Below the pieces are notes generated by a model. It searched no databases, had not been told where the DNA came from, and was given only the letters and a program-made list of their open reading frames with translations. The position numbers and the translations under genes are program-made. From Legionella feeleii (GTDB lineage: Bacteria > Pseudomonadota > Gammaproteobacteria > Legionellales > Legionellaceae), in NCBI RefSeq assembly GCF_001467625.1, contig NZ_LNYB01000085.1, forward strand, positions 89,654 to 130,694: 41,041 nucleotides of DNA, in the 5' to 3' direction. Of this stretch, positions 1-7,954 are shown in pieces (the stretch's first letter is position 1; each line of letters opens with the position of its first letter).

Positions 1-32
1 TCATTTTCAGGAAAGTTGATTATAATTAAGGT

Positions 33-608
33 ATGAAACTGCCAAAAAAGATTAAAAATAGTGCTCGCCGAGTACGTGAACACCTAACGCCAGCGGAAAT
101 TGATGAACTTATCCATGCAGCAAAAAGCACTGGACGACATGGCCTGCGTGATGCCACCATGATTTTGATGGCATTTCGGCATGGCTTGCGAGTTTCTGAA
201 TTGGTCTCCCTACGCTGGTCGCACGTTGATTTAAAACAGGGCCCGCTTTATGTTGTTCGGTTAAAAAATGGCATAGCATCACAGCATCCATTATTTGGCC
301 CAGAGTTGCGGGCGCTCCGCCAATTACAGCGTGATTACCCAGATACAGATTATATTTTTATGAGTGAACGCCTATCCCCTATGACAACGGATACATTTCG
401 TAAAATTGTTGCGAGGGCTGGTGAGCTAGCCAAGATTGGCATGCCGATTCACCCACACATGCTTAGGCATTCCACCGGATTTAAACTGGCTAATGATGGA
501 CGAGATACTCGGAGCATTCGGCATTACTTGGGGCATAAAAACATTCAGCACACAGTGCGGTATACGGAAATAGCAGCAATACGATTTAAAGAGTTCTGGA
601 ATGACTAA
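33..608 (+). CDS. Short tyrosine recombinase (FimB/FimE/XerC-like)
   Basis: A 191-aa protein that is essentially only the catalytic domain of a tyrosine recombinase, the class that cuts and rejoins DNA at specific sites through a 3'-phosphotyrosine. All expected catalytic residues are visible: R53 in GLRVSEL, K78 in RLKNG, H142-M-L-R145, H168 in YLGHKN and the nucleophile Y177 in VRYTEI. There is no separate N-terminal SAM-like core-binding domain, as in FimB/FimE and other short recombinases. The stop codon abuts an open but start-less reading frame (605 onward), so the gene may sit at an old recombination junction. Whether it acts on this ICE, a local inversion or another element cannot be told from the window. 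Confidence 0.85.
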   Translation: MKLPKKIKNSARRVREHLTPAEIDELIHAAKSTGRHGLRDATMILMAFRHGLRVSELVSLRWSHVDLKQGPLYVVRLKNGIASQHPLFGPELRALRQLQRDYPDTDYIFMSERLSPMTTDTFRKIVARAGELAKIGMPIHPHMLRHSTGFKLANDGRDTRSIRHYLGHKNIQHTVRYTEIAAIRFKEFWND

Positions 609-1072
609 CTGTCCGGAAATTTCTGAGGTTTGCGGCTACCCCTCCTAGCCATGAATATTTTTCTGATAGAACAAAAAATCTAGCCATTCAATTAGAAGGT
701 GAAAATGCATTTTCCGATCGAATATTTCAAAAATATTTTGCTGATTTCTATGATGATAAAAACATTCGCGAGCATTATTTATTAGATAAATTCGGAAGTT
801 TGTATTTAATTGATCATTGTAATCAGGACTCATTTCTAATTATTCATACCGATAAAACCCTTAATACCTTTGTGGATGTACATGGCGATGTGAAATGGGC
901 TGAATCCATTATTTCAAAAATAAAAAGCAGAAAATTAATTCCTTTTTTTGGAAAGAATAGAGAGCCTTGGGAGGTTTCTCAAAGTGAATGGGAAAATTGT
1001 TTGCATCATGCCAACGTTTTACAAGGTGAAAAACAGAATTACTACATAGCTCATATAGAGAACAATAAGTGA
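605..1072 (+). pseudogene. 5'-truncated signalling gene, probably a response-regulator C-terminus
   Basis: An open frame of about 155 codons runs from just inside the recombinase stop to 1072. It has no ATG or GTG, and its first TTG is at 800. The coded peptide (…SHEYFSDRTKNLAIQLEGENAF… to …IAHIENNK by the frame) is protein-like throughout. Its TGA overlaps the GTG start of the next gene (GTGA), as expected for the first gene of a coupled operon. Because the next two genes are a periplasmic binding protein and a histidine kinase, I infer the 3' remainder of a partner response regulator whose receiver domain was lost when the recombinase region was joined. The response-regulator identity is inference; the missing start is seen directly. 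A shortened product from TTG 800 (90 aa) remains possible. Confidence 0.55.
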
Positions 1073-2520
1073 AAATAAAGATTTTCTTAATAGTTTTTCC
1101 TTTTTTTTTAGCTTCCCACCAACTATTCTCAAAGTCATCAAATAGAGAACTCAATGTCACCTTGCGCTCATCAGAGATAACTCTCGATCCTGGAGGTGTT
1201 CAAGATAGCCAAAGTATGTTGATTTCACATCAAATTAACTGTCAGCTAGTCACAACAGATAGTTCAAAACTCATATACGATGTCGCGGAATCTATTATGT
1301 ATATTAGCCCTTTAGCAATTATGATAAGGATTAAACCTACATCAAAATTCCACGATAACACTCCAATTACATCTGATGATGTGATAGCTAGTTTTGAATA
1401 TATAAAAAAATCCAAAACAGTCTTCAATAGCTTTTTCTCCCTAATTAAAGATATTCGTAAAATTAACGATAATAAAATAGTGTTTATTTTAAAAAAAGAA
1501 AATCCCCAATTCTTAAAAATTTTATCGTCATCTATTTATCCAATTTTCAAGAAAGACTTTATTGCAGAGGCCGCTAAAAATAAAATATTATGGAACTTTC
1601 CGATGGGGTGTGGCAAATATAAAATTTCTCAATTTGAAAAAAATATAATTAAAATAGTTCCTATCAAAGATAAAGGGTTGCCAATAAATTTTCATATTAT
1701 CAAAGAAAATCAAATTTCTTCAAATGACTTGGATAAATTTGACATAATCACTGTAAGTGTTGTGGGCGACACTTACAATATCGCAAAAAATTTCGATACA
1801 ATAGAAATTTTCCATCCAAAACAATTTTATATTGGTTTAAACGTAAATAGTAAAAGATGGAAAAATAAAAAGGAGAGATGTGCGTTTTTAACACAATTAG
1901 ATTTTAGTAAAATTATAAAATTGCATAGATCAGAAATAACTAAAGCAACTGATTTATTACCAAATGGAACATTAGGTTATAGTGATAATGGACAATATCT
2001 TAAAAAATTAAAAGAAAATGCCAAAAGATCTGTAGCAAGTGAAAGCAAGAACCCTTTGTGCATATCATATTTAACTGTATCTATTCAGGATGAATATAAG
2101 CAGGGTATTTTAGAGCCAGTAAAACAATATTTTCCAAATATATATGAAAAACCAATAAATAATGTAAATAAATTCGGTGGAAAATTTTTAGAGTACAATT
2201 GCGATGTGATTTTCTTCTCTTTGGTTAGCACCTATTTTGATGGGTATGAATTCTTAACTATATTTGAGAATAATGGCGCAAACTTCACTGGCATTAATGA
2301 TAGAAATCTATTTGAAAAATTAACAAAAAGTCAAGAAGCATATTCACCAAAAAAAATGGCTCTAATTTACAGAGAATTAATTAATGATATTGCAAATTAT
2401 TGCGTCATTAGACCAATCTTTACATACCCTTTTACAAAGGCTCTCATAAGAAAAAATTTAAAAGCACCAAGAATTGGTTTGTCACCCTTATATCAATATG
2501 ATTTTGGAAATATTAGTTGA
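1069..2520 (+). CDS. Periplasmic peptide/solute-binding protein (SBP family 5)
   Basis: A 483-aa protein with an N-terminal signal peptide (KIKIFLIVFPFFLASHQLFS) and the pattern of extracellular solute-binding family 5 (OppA/DppA-like): the 'FHDNTPITSDDVIASFEYIK' segment near residues 95-115 matches the family's 'F.DG.pltA.DV..S' signature. No ABC permease or ATPase lies next to it. It is coupled on both sides (GTGA with the gene before, TTGA with the kinase after), so it probably serves as a sensory ligand-binding partner for the kinase rather than an importer subunit. Codons and base composition are AT-rich compared with the T4SS genes. Start GTG 1069. Confidence 0.75.
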   Translation: MKIKIFLIVFPFFLASHQLFSKSSNRELNVTLRSSEITLDPGGVQDSQSMLISHQINCQLVTTDSSKLIYDVAESIMYISPLAIMIRIKPTSKFHDNTPITSDDVIASFEYIKKSKTVFNSFFSLIKDIRKINDNKIVFILKKENPQFLKILSSSIYPIFKKDFIAEAAKNKILWNFPMGCGKYKISQFEKNIIKIVPIKDKGLPINFHIIKENQISSNDLDKFDIITVSVVGDTYNIAKNFDTIEIFHPKQFYIGLNVNSKRWKNKKERCAFLTQLDFSKIIKLHRSEITKATDLLPNGTLGYSDNGQYLKKLKENAKRSVASESKNPLCISYLTVSIQDEYKQGILEPVKQYFPNIYEKPINNVNKFGGKFLEYNCDVIFFSLVSTYFDGYEFLTIFENNGANFTGINDRNLFEKLTKSQEAYSPKKMALIYRELINDIANYCVIRPIFTYPFTKALIRKNLKAPRIGLSPLYQYDFGNIS

Positions 2521-4292
2521 ATAACAACAAACGAAAACTAGCAAATATAATTGCAAGATTTTTTATTTTCTCACTGATTATTGTTTTTATATTTACATTA
2601 TTAATTGGACTATATTTTAATGGATTTTATGAAAAAGACAAACTCAATGAAAGTTCGCAAAAAATACATAATATACTTATGCAATTAATTGCTCCTTCAT
2701 TGAAGATATCCGATATATCGGAAGTAAAAAAGCTTTTATATATGTCTTCAAGTAAAAATGAACAATTCATCATTAGAAATCAAGATAAAACTATCATTAT
2801 GTCAGATTACGGGCAAAAGGATTTATATAATTACATAAGAAACTACAACCCCTTAAATTGCCCAAGTTCAAATCAATTGGAATCTATATGGCCTGTTAAG
2901 TACTTAATTACTTGTTCTCCATTGCTTGACCCGGAAAATCCATCTAGGAAATTAGGAGAGCTTTTTAGTTTAAAGAAAAAGACATCTTTTAGTTTATCAC
3001 CCTTGATTATTTATATAGTTGCTTTCCTAATTGTACTTTTCTTAATTTTATTTTCTTTGTTGAAAAAAATGCTTGTTAAACTATTTTTAAACCCAGTTAT
3101 TATCTTAAAACAATACCTTTCCAATTGCCCGCCTAACTCTGTAGAAAATATTTCCGAGAAAATAAACACTATTCCTTATGAGTTATATGAAATTAAATTA
3201 ACCTTTGATCGGGAGTATTTAAAGAGAGTTGAGGCAGAAAAATATAAAGCTATCGTTGATATTATAGCAGGGCTTTGTCATGATATTCGGTCACCATTGG
3301 CATGTTTAGAATTATGTATTTCGGAAGCTAAAACTCATTTACCTAATCCAATTATTGAAATTCAATATGAGGCAATTAAGAACATTAGAAACATTGCTAA
3401 TAATGTGTTAGAAAAGTATCGTGTGGATAATCAATCAAATTCAATTAATGAAATTTACATCAAATATTTCTTACTTTCATCAATTATTGAGACGGTTGTT
3501 TCACAAAAGAGATATGAATGGCGCCATTCCTCTGTGGATCTTGATTTGTCAATTAACGAAGACGCAAGCTCATTTTGGTTAGAATCAGATCCAAATGAAA
3601 TCAAAAGAGTATTATCAAATCTTATAAATAATGCTTATGAAGCATTAAAACAAGAGAGGGGACAAATTAAAATTTCCATGACCAAAATGAACAATATAAT
3701 TTCCGTTTGTATTTCTGATAACGGGAAAGGGATACACCCTCAGGATTTAGAGCGAATTCTAAAGGGCTACAGCACAAAACATCTAGGAAAAGGTTTAGGG
3801 GTGTCAACTTCTAAACAATTTATAGAACGGATGGGTGGAGGTATATCCATTTCCTCTACCATAAATGTAGGTACAAAGATGTACTTGGATTTTCCAATTA
3901 GTCAAAATCCCACTTGGTTTCCAGAATATTTGCTAATCTACAGTGATAGTGAAATTATTGTATTAGATGATGATACTTCGATTCACTCTTTCTGGAAAGA
4001 GAAATTAAAAAAATATGCGGTTAAGGTGAAAAGTTTTTTTTCTGAGCAAGAACTCCTTAATTGGCATCATAATAATAAAAGCGAAAATCAAATATTCATA
4101 ATGGATTATCAATTAGGAACCGAGCAAGCAAATGGGTTAGAGCTCCTAAAAATAATTAACCCAGAAAAAAAAGGGTATCTAATTACTAGCTTTGCCGAAG
4201 ATATTAATCTGCAAAACGAAATATCCAAGTTGAACTCATGGCTATTCCCCAAAAAACTACTTGGCTCAATTAAAATACATTTTAACGTTTAA
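2517..4292 (+). CDS. Hybrid sensor histidine kinase with C-terminal receiver domain
   Basis: A 591-aa inner-membrane kinase. TM1 is about residues 12-34, a periplasmic sensor loop follows to about 160, and TM2 is about 161-185. The H-box is 'CHDIRSPLACLEL' with phospho-accepting H255. The ATPase domain shows the N-box NNAYEAL (371 on), G1 DNGKG (401-405) and G2 GKGLGVS (424 on). A receiver domain follows at about 479-591 with the acidic cluster DDD 484-486, phospho-acceptor D530 (FIMDY) and conserved K579/K580. The start is TTG 2517, overlapping the previous stop, with no other plausible start nearby. The periplasmic partner is probably the binding protein encoded just upstream. The output regulator may be the broken gene at 605-1072, which could leave the pathway without a direct output. 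Confidence 0.85.
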   Translation: MNNNKRKLANIIARFFIFSLIIVFIFTLLIGLYFNGFYEKDKLNESSQKIHNILMQLIAPSLKISDISEVKKLLYMSSSKNEQFIIRNQDKTIIMSDYGQKDLYNYIRNYNPLNCPSSNQLESIWPVKYLITCSPLLDPENPSRKLGELFSLKKKTSFSLSPLIIYIVAFLIVLFLILFSLLKKMLVKLFLNPVIILKQYLSNCPPNSVENISEKINTIPYELYEIKLTFDREYLKRVEAEKYKAIVDIIAGLCHDIRSPLACLELCISEAKTHLPNPIIEIQYEAIKNIRNIANNVLEKYRVDNQSNSINEIYIKYFLLSSIIETVVSQKRYEWRHSSVDLDLSINEDASSFWLESDPNEIKRVLSNLINNAYEALKQERGQIKISMTKMNNIISVCISDNGKGIHPQDLERILKGYSTKHLGKGLGVSTSKQFIERMGGGISISSTINVGTKMYLDFPISQNPTWFPEYLLIYSDSEIIVLDDDTSIHSFWKEKLKKYAVKVKSFFSEQELLNWHHNNKSENQIFIMDYQLGTEQANGLELLKIINPEKKGYLITSFAEDINLQNEISKLNSWLFPKKLLGSIKIHFNV

Positions 4293-4917
4293 GCAAATAT
4301 CTTTTGTATTCCGCTAAGACTCCAATGATGTAATCGTTTTCATCAAATTTCTCAATGTGTTTTTCATAAATCATTGATTTTAAAAAATACACGGAATTTT
4401 CAACTAATAATTTTTTCAATATGGGGGTTCTTTGCATCTTGCTAGAAATAAGAACTATATTTCCATCTTGTGGAGTTAACTGGGGATCTATTAATAGTAA
4501 AGTTCCTCTACTGAAATCTTGATAGTTGTCTCCTTCAACTATTAAAGCAAAAGCATCTTTAGAGTAAGAGTTTTCAGATAAGACTGATAGTTGTGAAATA
4601 TTTTTAACTTTTGATGGGTTAATAGCCTCGTCCCAAGATATCAATGGTAGAGAAGACATAGCTGGCTCAGGAGTCAAGCAGCTTTCCCCAATCAACTGAC
4701 TAACAGTAATTGAAAAATGTTGAGCTATTGGAATTAATGTTAATAGCGTAGGATTTCCATTGGGTATGCCTTGACGAAGCCGATTTATAGTGGTTGTTGG
4801 AATCCCTGTGTAATGACTCAATTGAACACCATCAATTTCATACTGTTTCATCAATTGATTAAGAATTTTTCCTAACTTTTCTGATGGAGAGCTGTTAGTT
4901 CGATATTCACTATGCAT
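4282..4917 (-). CDS. lvrR: LvrR-like repressor: XRE helix-turn-helix plus S24/LexA-type domain
   Basis: About 211 aa from the ATG at 4917. A GTG at 4944 would lengthen it, but it lies upstream of the predicted transcription start. The N-terminus is a Cro/CI-type HTH (QLSHYTGIPTTTINRLRQG). The C-terminus has the fold and spacing of the LexA/CI/UmuD S24 peptidase domain (ALIVEGDNYQDFSRGTLLLIDPQL). The normal catalytic Ser of 'GDSM' is Asn here (EGDN), so RecA-stimulated self-cleavage is unlikely. The gene diverges from lvrA across a region with three palindromes, the layout of a CI-like ICE repressor. In Legionella ICEs the lvrR-lvrABC block is a known regulatory module; assignment here rests on position and domains. 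It overlaps the kinase gene tail-to-tail by 11 bp. Confidence 0.75.
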   Translation of the reverse strand: MHSEYRTNSSPSEKLGKILNQLMKQYEIDGVQLSHYTGIPTTTINRLRQGIPNGNPTLLTLIPIAQHFSITVSQLIGESCLTPEPAMSSLPLISWDEAINPSKVKNISQLSVLSENSYSKDAFALIVEGDNYQDFSRGTLLLIDPQLTPQDGNIVLISSKMQRTPILKKLLVENSVYFLKSMIYEKHIEKFDENDYIIGVLAEYKRYLLKR

Positions 4918-4947
4918 TTTGTATGTTTTGAATGGCCTCAACACGAC

Positions 4948-4976
4948 ATTCTATGTCAATCCCTCTTTTTAGACAA
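4948..4976 (-). promoter_or_regulatory. Predicted lvrR promoter
   Basis: On the minus strand TTGTCT (4976-4971) and TAGAAT (4953-4948) form a sigma70-like pair with a 17-bp spacer. The expected transcription start near 4941 leaves the ATG at 4917 as the first usable start of lvrR. Confidence 0.4.
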
Positions 4977-4979
4977 TTG

Positions 4980-5001
4980 GTGATAGATTTAGGTTTATCA
5001 C
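4980..5001. promoter_or_regulatory. Inverted repeat GTGATA-N10-TATCAC between lvrR and lvrA
   Basis: Perfect 6-bp arms (4980-4985 and 4996-5001) lie just upstream of the predicted lvrR -35. It differs in sequence from the AACC/GGTT operators, so it could bind another regulator. The function is unknown. Confidence 0.3.
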
Positions 5002-5006
5002 TCCAA

Positions 5007-5022
5007 AACCCATAAATGGGTT
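5007..5022. promoter_or_regulatory. Operator candidate O1 (AACCCAT-aa-ATGGGTT)
   Basis: Perfect 7-bp inverted arms overlap the -35 of the predicted lvrA promoter. It is the first of three palindromes sharing AACC…GGTT. Likely bound by the divergently encoded CI-like repressor LvrR (inference from placement). Confidence 0.5.
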
Positions 5023-5049
5023 GACTAAGACTTTTTAACGCAATAATAT
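5021..5049 (+). promoter_or_regulatory. Predicted lvrA promoter
   Basis: TTGACT (5021-5026) and TAATAT (5044-5049) are separated by 17 bp. O1 covers the -35 and O2 starts immediately after the -10, so a bound repressor would block it. It would drive the lvrA-lvrB-…-lvrC transcript with a leader of about 140 nt. Confidence 0.5.
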
Positions 5050-5063
5050 AACCATATACGGTT
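5050..5063. promoter_or_regulatory. Operator candidate O2 (AACCATATACGGTT)
   Basis: An imperfect palindrome sharing the AACC/GGTT ends of O1 and O3, lying over the expected transcription start region of the lvrA promoter. Confidence 0.45.
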
Positions 5064-5075
5064 TTTTAACATTTT

Positions 5076-5093
5076 AAAACCATTCTTGGTTTT
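5076..5093. promoter_or_regulatory. Operator candidate O3 (AAAACCA-ttct-TGGTTTT)
   Basis: A perfect 7-bp inverted repeat around a 4-bp centre, 28 bp centre-to-centre from O2. It is the third member of the AACCA…TGGTT family in the lvrR-lvrA intergenic region. Confidence 0.45.
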
Positions 5094-5197
5094 CGTTAGA
5101 GGACTATAGCTTCTAAATCTATCTTCTTATTTTTCTTTCAAGAAATGTTTGTTTTGCAATGGAAGAAATAAGCGAAGATTTTCGTTGGTGAACTAAA

Positions 5198-6136
5198 TTG
5201 CAACAAATAAGCATTTTTAATAAAGCACTACGCCAGCTAGACGATCACCTCTTTGAGCTGCCCCATTTATGCCGGGTTTTGATGCATAGTTTGTTTAAGC
5301 ACTGTGATTTTAAGACGGGGCGTATCACCAACATTACGATGGAGCAGATGCAGCGTGATCTCTATGTGGCTCCTGCTTCAGGCAGAAAGCGCCAGAAGGT
5401 GACTGCGGATACCATCCGTGGCGCCTTTCGCACGATTCAAAAATTTAAGCCAAAGGAATTTATCTTCTCGGTGGAGAAGCAACGCATTGTCATTGAGCTT
5501 CCTTTTATTCGAGATCTCTTTGCTGATTTTGACGCCCAGAATAAAGAAGCCACGGTCAAAGCAGGGGAGGGTGAGAGTGAGGAAACGCAGGCCAGCTCTT
5601 GCGAGAAGAGTGAAATACCCACTGTCTCAACAGCGGCTAAAATCGCCGATCTGACCTCAACAGCAGAACTCAATACCCCTGTAAAGAAGTTTAATATTAA
5701 TAATATAAATAATAACAATAAGGCGTTGCCTAAAAAGCAACCAATCACCGATTCATTCACACCAAGTAGCGAGACGATTGAGCAAGCCCTCTCTCTTGGC
5801 TACCACGATGCCCATAAGCCCGAAGTCATTGCTGATTTCATTGCCAAAAACAAAGCCTGGGGGTCTGCTTTTGCGGATTACCAGCCGGTTTATTTAAATT
5901 TTTTGATGCGCCGTGCAGAGCGCTTACAGCGTAATAATCAACAACCATCATCCTCAGGGAGAGATTTTCATGCAGACCGCCGTCAACCGTCCAAAGCCCG
6001 CCCACTCACTGCTTCAGAGCGTGTTATCAGAGCCTATGCCGATGAGTTTGACTACTGTGAGCGAACCGGCCAGTTCTTCGAAAAAGGCTACCTTGCCCAA
6101 AGCATTAATCGCTGTGTTATGGAAGCAACTCTCTGA
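5198..6136 (+). CDS. lvrA: LvrA, winged-helix/DnaT-like protein
   Basis: A 312-aa protein. Residues 1-105 read as a winged-helix replication-initiator-like region (LPHLCRVLMHSLFKHCDF… ending in RIVIELPFIRDLFADF). A low-complexity linker with an N-rich run (residues about 165-175) follows. About residues 185-250 resemble the DnaT/phage-primosome C-terminal helical domain (EQALSLGYHDAHKPEVIADFIAK then YLNFLMRRAERL). An in-frame stop at 5189 and the lack of other starts make TTG 5198 the start, with a modest GGTG upstream. In Legionella lvrA heads the lvrABC block of ICEs. The resemblance to helicase loaders suggests a link to element replication; this is my inference. Its last 167 nt overlap lvrB. 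Confidence 0.65.
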   Translation: MQQISIFNKALRQLDDHLFELPHLCRVLMHSLFKHCDFKTGRITNITMEQMQRDLYVAPASGRKRQKVTADTIRGAFRTIQKFKPKEFIFSVEKQRIVIELPFIRDLFADFDAQNKEATVKAGEGESEETQASSCEKSEIPTVSTAAKIADLTSTAELNTPVKKFNINNINNNNKALPKKQPITDSFTPSSETIEQALSLGYHDAHKPEVIADFIAKNKAWGSAFADYQPVYLNFLMRRAERLQRNNQQPSSSGRDFHADRRQPSKARPLTASERVIRAYADEFDYCERTGQFFEKGYLAQSINRCVMEATL

Positions 6137-6626
6137 CATTTATGAGTCGCGCTTTACCCGTGAGCATGGCGAGAGTGATGCCTCGGGTGTGTGGTATCAG
6201 GCGCTTAACGATTTAAGTCGTGACGACCTTCGTCATGGCCTTTATGCGCTCTATCGTGACATCCGTTTTGAAACCTGGCCACCGAACTGTACCCAGTTTC
6301 GCCACCTTTGTTTAAAGCGGACAGGGGAGGGGATACCGACAGTGCATGAAGCCTTTCGTGAAGTGCAGGCTCATTTATTGTCGCCAAAGCGTACCCGCTG
6401 GTCGCATCGGGTGGTCAAGCATGCGCTAGCCCGTACCGGTGTCGTCTTTATGGATAAGGCAGCTGTGCATCAGAGTTTTGCAGTCTTTAAATCGGTCTAT
6501 GAGGCACTTTGCCAGCAGCTGGCTGAGGGTGTTTTGTTGGCCGAGGTACCAGAGGAGGCTCTGTTGCCTGTTAGAACACGTTCAAAACCCATTCCCAACC
6601 TTCAATCCCTACTGAGGAGAGCTTGA
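5970..6626 (+). CDS. lvrB: LvrB, lambda-P-like replication protein family
   Basis: 218 aa from the ATG at 5970, which has AGGGAGA just upstream; the in-frame start at 5913 has no such site. The central part matches the layout of phage replication protein P: an 'LWKQLSDIYESRF' helix, 'W.QAL..LSRDDLRHGLYAL', then 'WPPNCTQFRHLCL' followed by a conserved-helix 'IPTVHEAFREV'. P-type proteins load the DnaB helicase at phage origins. Together with DnaT-like LvrA this looks like a two-part helicase-loading unit. The reading frame overlaps lvrA by 167 nt in another frame, unusually long for bacterial genes. Its stop overlaps the next ATG (ATGA). Confidence 0.65.
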   Translation: MQTAVNRPKPAHSLLQSVLSEPMPMSLTTVSEPASSSKKATLPKALIAVLWKQLSDIYESRFTREHGESDASGVWYQALNDLSRDDLRHGLYALYRDIRFETWPPNCTQFRHLCLKRTGEGIPTVHEAFREVQAHLLSPKRTRWSHRVVKHALARTGVVFMDKAAVHQSFAVFKSVYEALCQQLAEGVLLAEVPEEALLPVRTRSKPIPNLQSLLRRA

Positions 6627-6811
6627 TGAGCCAGTGCCTTTTTGATGCTGAAACACCGGAAGAATTACTGGAATTATTTCGCCTCTCAAGCCGCACCTTA
6701 TGGCGTGCCTGGGATAAAACCCAGCACCCTGATTTATGGCTTGCCTGGGGGAAGGTGGTGGAGGCCTGCCAGCTTTTGTATCGCTGCGAGATGAAGGCGC
6801 AAGTGCATTAA
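6626..6811 (+). CDS. Small hypothetical protein of the lvr operon
   Basis: 61 aa starting at the ATG that overlaps the lvrB TGA, with GAGGAGA at 6614-6620. The product is helical and Trp-rich (LWRAWDK, PDLWLAWGKVVEACQLLY) with no motif I recognise. Tight coupling to lvrB suggests it belongs to the same functional unit. Confidence 0.6.
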   Translation: MSQCLFDAETPEELLELFRLSSRTLWRAWDKTQHPDLWLAWGKVVEACQLLYRCEMKAQVH

Positions 6812-6832
6812 AGACTCATTGAGGAGACAGGG

Positions 6833-6958
6833 ATGGTCAAAGGAAAAAAAGAAGAAGCGGGGAAGGGGTTTATTGACCCGTTAATCGCGAAAGTGTTTTG
6901 CCTGCATGGTGTTTTTGCAGGATTGGGATTGATGGTTTTAGCGGTATTGCATCATTAA
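6833..6958 (+). CDS. Tiny single-pass membrane protein
   Basis: A 41-aa ORF with GAGGAGA upstream (6821-6827). It begins with a Lys-rich cytoplasmic stretch (VKGKKEEAGKG) and ends with one membrane helix (VFCLHGVFAGLGLMVLAVLHH). It lies between the lvrB-coupled ORF and lvrC in the same direction. The function is not known to me; the start signal and composition support it being real. Confidence 0.5.
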   Translation: MVKGKKEEAGKGFIDPLIAKVFCLHGVFAGLGLMVLAVLHH

Positions 6959-6976
6959 CGAAAAAGGAGGGGAGTC

Positions 6977-7180
6977 ATGCTGATAGTAACGCGTCAAGTT
7001 GGCGAAAGAATTCGTTTAGGAGCCAATCTTGAGATTGAGATACGGGCGATTGAGGGCAATGAAGTGGCGATTGCCATTCACGCGGATAAGCGCGAGCCTT
7101 TTCATGCCACGCCACCCCATAAACTGTACGGCACACAGGAAGGGCGCTTATTTCGTGCGGCCAATGTCGGCCACCTTTAA
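6977..7180 (+). CDS. lvrC: LvrC/CsrT, ICE-borne CsrA-family RNA-binding regulator
   Basis: A 67-aa CsrA paralogue preceded by a strong AAAAAGGAGGGG site. The N-terminus MLIVTRQVGERIRLG matches the CsrA beta-1/beta-2 region. The core IEGNEVAIAIHADK matches 'VKGNQVRIGVNAPK'. The usual RNA-contacting 'HREEI' is replaced by FHATPPHKLY, so the Arg equivalent to R44 is missing, and the tail is extended. CsrA proteins bind GGA in mRNA leaders. The Legionella ICE-linked subfamily (lvrC/csrT) is known to couple ICE behaviour to host physiology. Altered RNA-binding residues suggest different targets or partners. Confidence 0.85.
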   Translation: MLIVTRQVGERIRLGANLEIEIRAIEGNEVAIAIHADKREPFHATPPHKLYGTQEGRLFRAANVGHL

Positions 7181-7205
7181 TTATTTACACAGGGAGTTTA
7201 CTGCA

Positions 7206-7949
7206 ATGACCTTATTCACCCCAGCAACCCGCTTGACCTTATTAGGCTTGAGCACCGGCCTTTTAATGAGTTGTGCTGCCACCCAGACGGTACTCGAGCA
7301 CGGCAAATTAAGTAGCGATACCAAATTAAGCAAGACCATTTTTCTAGACCCTGTTGCACCCAATCAAAAGAGCGTTTTCATTGCGGTGAAGAACACCTCT
7401 CAGGAGCAGCTGGATTTCTCGAAACCCTTAGCCCGTGCTTTAAAAGCACAGGGCTATCAGGTGATGGCAAGCCCTGAGCGTGCACACTATCTTCTGCAGG
7501 CCAATATTCTTAAGGTTGGCAAAATGAGTCAGTCGGCAAGCCAGACGGCCTTAGGTGGTGGTTTTGGTTCAGCACTGGCAGGCGCTGGAACTGGTGCGGC
7601 TATCGGTGCCTTGACCGACAGCGGCCACAACGTCTTAGTCGGCGGTCTTGCCGGAGGTGTTGTGGGGCTGGCTGCCGATTCGCTGGTTAAAAATGTCAAT
7701 TACACCCTGATTACCGACGTACAGATTTCCGAGCGGGTGGGCAAAGGCGTTAAGGTGTCTGAGCAGTTTAATGCCTCTCTGGATAATGGGTCATCGTCAG
7801 GCACGGTTCAAACCTCCACCAGAGACAGTCAATTCATGCGTTACCGCACCCGTGTGGTCTCCACCGCGAACAAGGTGAATTTAAGTTTTAACGAAGCAAG
7901 ACCCGTCCTTGAGCAGGGGCTTGTGAAAACCCTAAGCGGTCTTTTCTAA
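7206..7949 (+). CDS. traT: TraT-like outer-membrane lipoprotein
   Basis: 247 aa from the ATG at 7206 (AGGGAG upstream). A lipoprotein signal peptide ends in the lipobox LMSC. The middle is Gly/Ala-rich (TALGGGFGSALAGAGTGAAIGALTD…VGGLAGGVVGLAADSLV), typical of TraT, the surface-exclusion and complement-resistance lipoprotein of conjugative elements. It would block uptake of a second copy of the element. It sits after lvrC and before a hairpin that separates it from the T4SS operon. Confidence 0.8.
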   Translation: MTLFTPATRLTLLGLSTGLLMSCAATQTVLEHGKLSSDTKLSKTIFLDPVAPNQKSVFIAVKNTSQEQLDFSKPLARALKAQGYQVMASPERAHYLLQANILKVGKMSQSASQTALGGGFGSALAGAGTGAAIGALTDSGHNVLVGGLAGGVVGLAADSLVKNVNYTLITDVQISERVGKGVKVSEQFNASLDNGSSSGTVQTSTRDSQFMRYRTRVVSTANKVNLSFNEARPVLEQGLVKTLSGLF

Positions 7950-7954
7950 GATAA

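Noticed and set aside
1-60. att site at the left edge beside the short recombinase
   Set aside because: No tRNA 3' end and no matching direct repeat elsewhere in the window, so an attachment site cannot be supported.
645-833. 62-aa minus-strand ORF across the truncated signalling gene
   Set aside because: The plus-strand frame here is protein-like and coupled to the following gene; the minus ORF has no support.
5437-5760. 107-aa minus-strand ORF inside lvrA
   Set aside because: Shadow of the lvrA coding frame; no start site, low-complexity Ser/Ala content.
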